64,000 nucleotides of DNA from Clostridia bacterium (GTDB lineage Bacteria; Bacillota; Clostridia; Lachnospirales; Lachnospiraceae), in the NCBI GenBank assembly GCA_910574255.1, contig CAJTAK010000004.1:276077-340076 (forward strand), given 5' to 3'. Under the pieces are notes generated by a model. That model made no database searches, was not told where the DNA came from, and worked only from the letters and a program-made list of their open reading frames with translations. Of this stretch, positions 62,618-64,000 are shown piece after piece. Each line of letters starts with the position of its first letter. Positions within the stretch are counted from its first letter, which is position 1. A program made the position numbers and the translations under genes.

Positions 62618-64000
62618 TCCTCTGCCTCCCTGTTTTTGTTCCTAATCCATAAAATTCCCATAAAGAACAAAAATATCCATCCGCATAGATAAGGAGAATA
62701 GTAATACATAAACAAACATCCTGGGGCTGTCAAAAATACAAGCGGAACTTTAAGAGCCGCCATCATGATACAACCTGCATAAATCCACTTCTTTTTCACC
62801 AAAAACCAAAGCATTGCAGCTGCCAGAATCAGAGACGGAAAAATGGTTGAATATACAAATTCAGATGCTTTCCCCTGAACCCAATAATTATCATCATCCA
62901 AAATGCGCAGTTCCAATAAGTTATATGTTATATTTCGAATATTTTTATTAATTGGCAGTGAAGGAGGATCCGTATTCGGAAGATCTCCCAAAATTCCTGT
63001 AGATTTCCAATATGTATCCAGACGTTCTCTTAAAAAGGTTTTCGGATGACGCAGAATTAACTGAAAATACGCCCGTTTCAGATTTTGAAAATCTTCCTCC
63101 GTATAGCTGTCACTCACTAATCCATCTCCGCCCCATCTCCAAAAGATACCGATTCCGTTTTCTCCTTCGGAAGCTCCCTGAAAAATAAATGCGCAGTTTA
63201 TGACCTTATCTACCATAGCAATCAAATCTTTTTCTTCTGCATAGGCAGCTTCCACTACAAGAGGCGTCAGCGGACGTATAATTGCTGTAATTTCATATCC
63301 ATCCCCCCTGCCGCCGCTTCCGGTTCCTCCATCTCCTATCTTCTGAATTCCTATCAATACAATAGAAATGCTTAAATAGATAAGAACAGCCCTGGCAATC
63401 TGTTTTTTTGACGCTCTTTTCCACAAAAAAATAATCAGCAATACAGGAAAAAGCAGAAGATAATAAACGGATTCACTTCTCCATGTTGTAACAATTCCTG
63501 CTAACAGCGCTGTCCAAAGAAATTCTCCCTTTTTTGGATATCGTTTTTCATAGGCCCAAAAACATATCTTTGCCAATAAAAGCAATTCCAAAAAAGCATA
63601 GATACTCATACGCATGGGATACAGATTTGAATCAATAACAGGAAAAAACAAAAAGGGCACATACAAAATATAAGCACATTTTCTTTCCCCTGTAAATGTC
63701 CACAGCTTATAAACCAGATATCCCACAACAGCAGAATTAATTACACACATAAACAAAACGACAGATGCCGGAAAAGGCAGCATCATCAGACAAAGAATAT
63801 AATAGACAGAGGTTAAGTATCCCTGCCAGAAATGAAGGCTCAATTCCTGAGCCGAACGTAGGATTCCAAACTCATCCACTCTCCATATTCCCGGCCACGT
63901 TAAAAGCAGAAAAATCAGCATTACTAAAAAATAAATTCCAGAAAGCCGAAGTATCCTGCAAACTGCTTTATTGCCGGATCGAAATTCATACACCAAATTT
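62614..64000 (-). CDS. Polytopic membrane protein, cut by window edge
   Basis: At least 460 residues with about eleven to twelve membrane helices and a large loop (about residues 215-345, GDGGTGSGGRGDGYEITAIIRPLTPLVVEA). The layout (WPGIWRVDEFGIL early on, then a YSP motif in the last helices) recalls uncharacterised Firmicute membrane proteins with GT-C-like topology. The frame stays open to base 64000; only TTG/GTG candidates exist inside the window, so the true start is probably outside. Function unknown. Confidence 0.75.
   Translation of the reverse strand, partial: NLVYEFRSGNKAVCRILRLSGIYFLVMLIFLLLTWPGIWRVDEFGILRSAQELSLHFWQGYLTSVYYILCLMMLPFPASVVLFMCVINSAVVGYLVYKLWTFTGERKCAYILYVPFLFFPVIDSNLYPMRMSIYAFLELLLLAKICFWAYEKRYPKKGEFLWTALLAGIVTTWRSESVYYLLLFPVLLIIFLWKRASKKQIARAVLIYLSISIVLIGIQKIGDGGTGSGGRGDGYEITAIIRPLTPLVVEAAYAEEKDLIAMVDKVINCAFIFQGASEGENGIGIFWRWGGDGLVSDSYTEEDFQNLKRAYFQLILRHPKTFLRERLDTYWKSTGILGDLPNTDPPSLPINKNIRNITYNLLELRILDDDNYWVQGKASEFVYSTIFPSLILAAAMLWFLVKKKWIYAGCIMMAALKVPLVFLTAPGCLFMYYYSPYLCGWIFLFFMGILWIRNKNREAEE

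Overview
The window reads as chromosomal DNA of an anaerobic Clostridia, most likely a gut Lachnospiraceae. The indications are a V-type ATPase operon, many YesM/YesN-style and rbs-type sugar uptake genes, a stand-alone AICAR formyltransferase paired with a PurO-type IMP cyclohydrolase, a Bacillus-type large SRP RNA, and strong sigma-A promoters with 17-bp spacers. There is no insertion sequence, prophage or CRISPR array. Both ends cut a gene: V-ATPase subunit A on the left and a membrane protein on the right.

Layout. (1) 1-6165, minus strand: V-type ATPase ntpF-I-K-E-C-G-A, in the Enterococcus hirae order and with the Na+ ligand set in subunit K. A Na+/alanine-type symporter is divergent at 6428-7819. 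(2) 8053-8295: tRNA-Ala(CGC) and tRNA-Val(CAC). (3) 8399-25481: a 17-gene minus-strand block plus a divergent LacI regulator. It holds a two-permease, two-ATPase NitT/TauT-type importer, an SDR, a split transketolase, a zinc dehydrogenase, RPE-, AraD- and TPI-like enzymes, a diverged LarA-type nickel racemase, a TSUP exporter, and the cofactor genes larE, larB and larC. No sugar kinase is present. This is the best candidate for an undescribed pathway.

(4) 25565-31282: a coupled operon for GDP-L-fucose (manC, gmd, fcl, manA, phosphohexomutase) with a divergent AraC regulator. (5) 32318-34996: a membrane-anchored protein with two SGNH hydrolase domains. (6) 35179-45062: fucose mutarotase (fucU), an rbs-type ABC importer, and a three-component sensor (anchored binding protein, YesM-like kinase, YesN-like regulator), then a DUF1002 protein upstream.

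(7) 46155-64000: housekeeping and cell-surface genes. These are an alpha/beta hydrolase, a cytidylate-kinase-like protein, a large polytopic membrane protein, tRNA-Pro(CGG), a coiled-coil SleB-type hydrolase, trmL, an aminotransferase with its Lrp regulator, an AIR-synthase-like protein, a VanW protein, a 33-residue membrane peptide, a DnaQ-like exonuclease, a radical SAM protein, the SRP RNA, the last two purine steps under a ZTP riboswitch, plsC, and a polytopic membrane protein.

Interactions. The V-ATPase and the symporter may share a Na+ circuit. In block 3 an importer, redox enzymes, sugar isomerases/epimerases and transketolase appear to feed the pentose-phosphate pathway, with the LarA-like enzyme inverting a 2-hydroxyacid centre and LarB/C/E making its nickel-pincer cofactor. 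Calls come from reading motifs by eye; comparisons with family members are from memory and no alignment was run.
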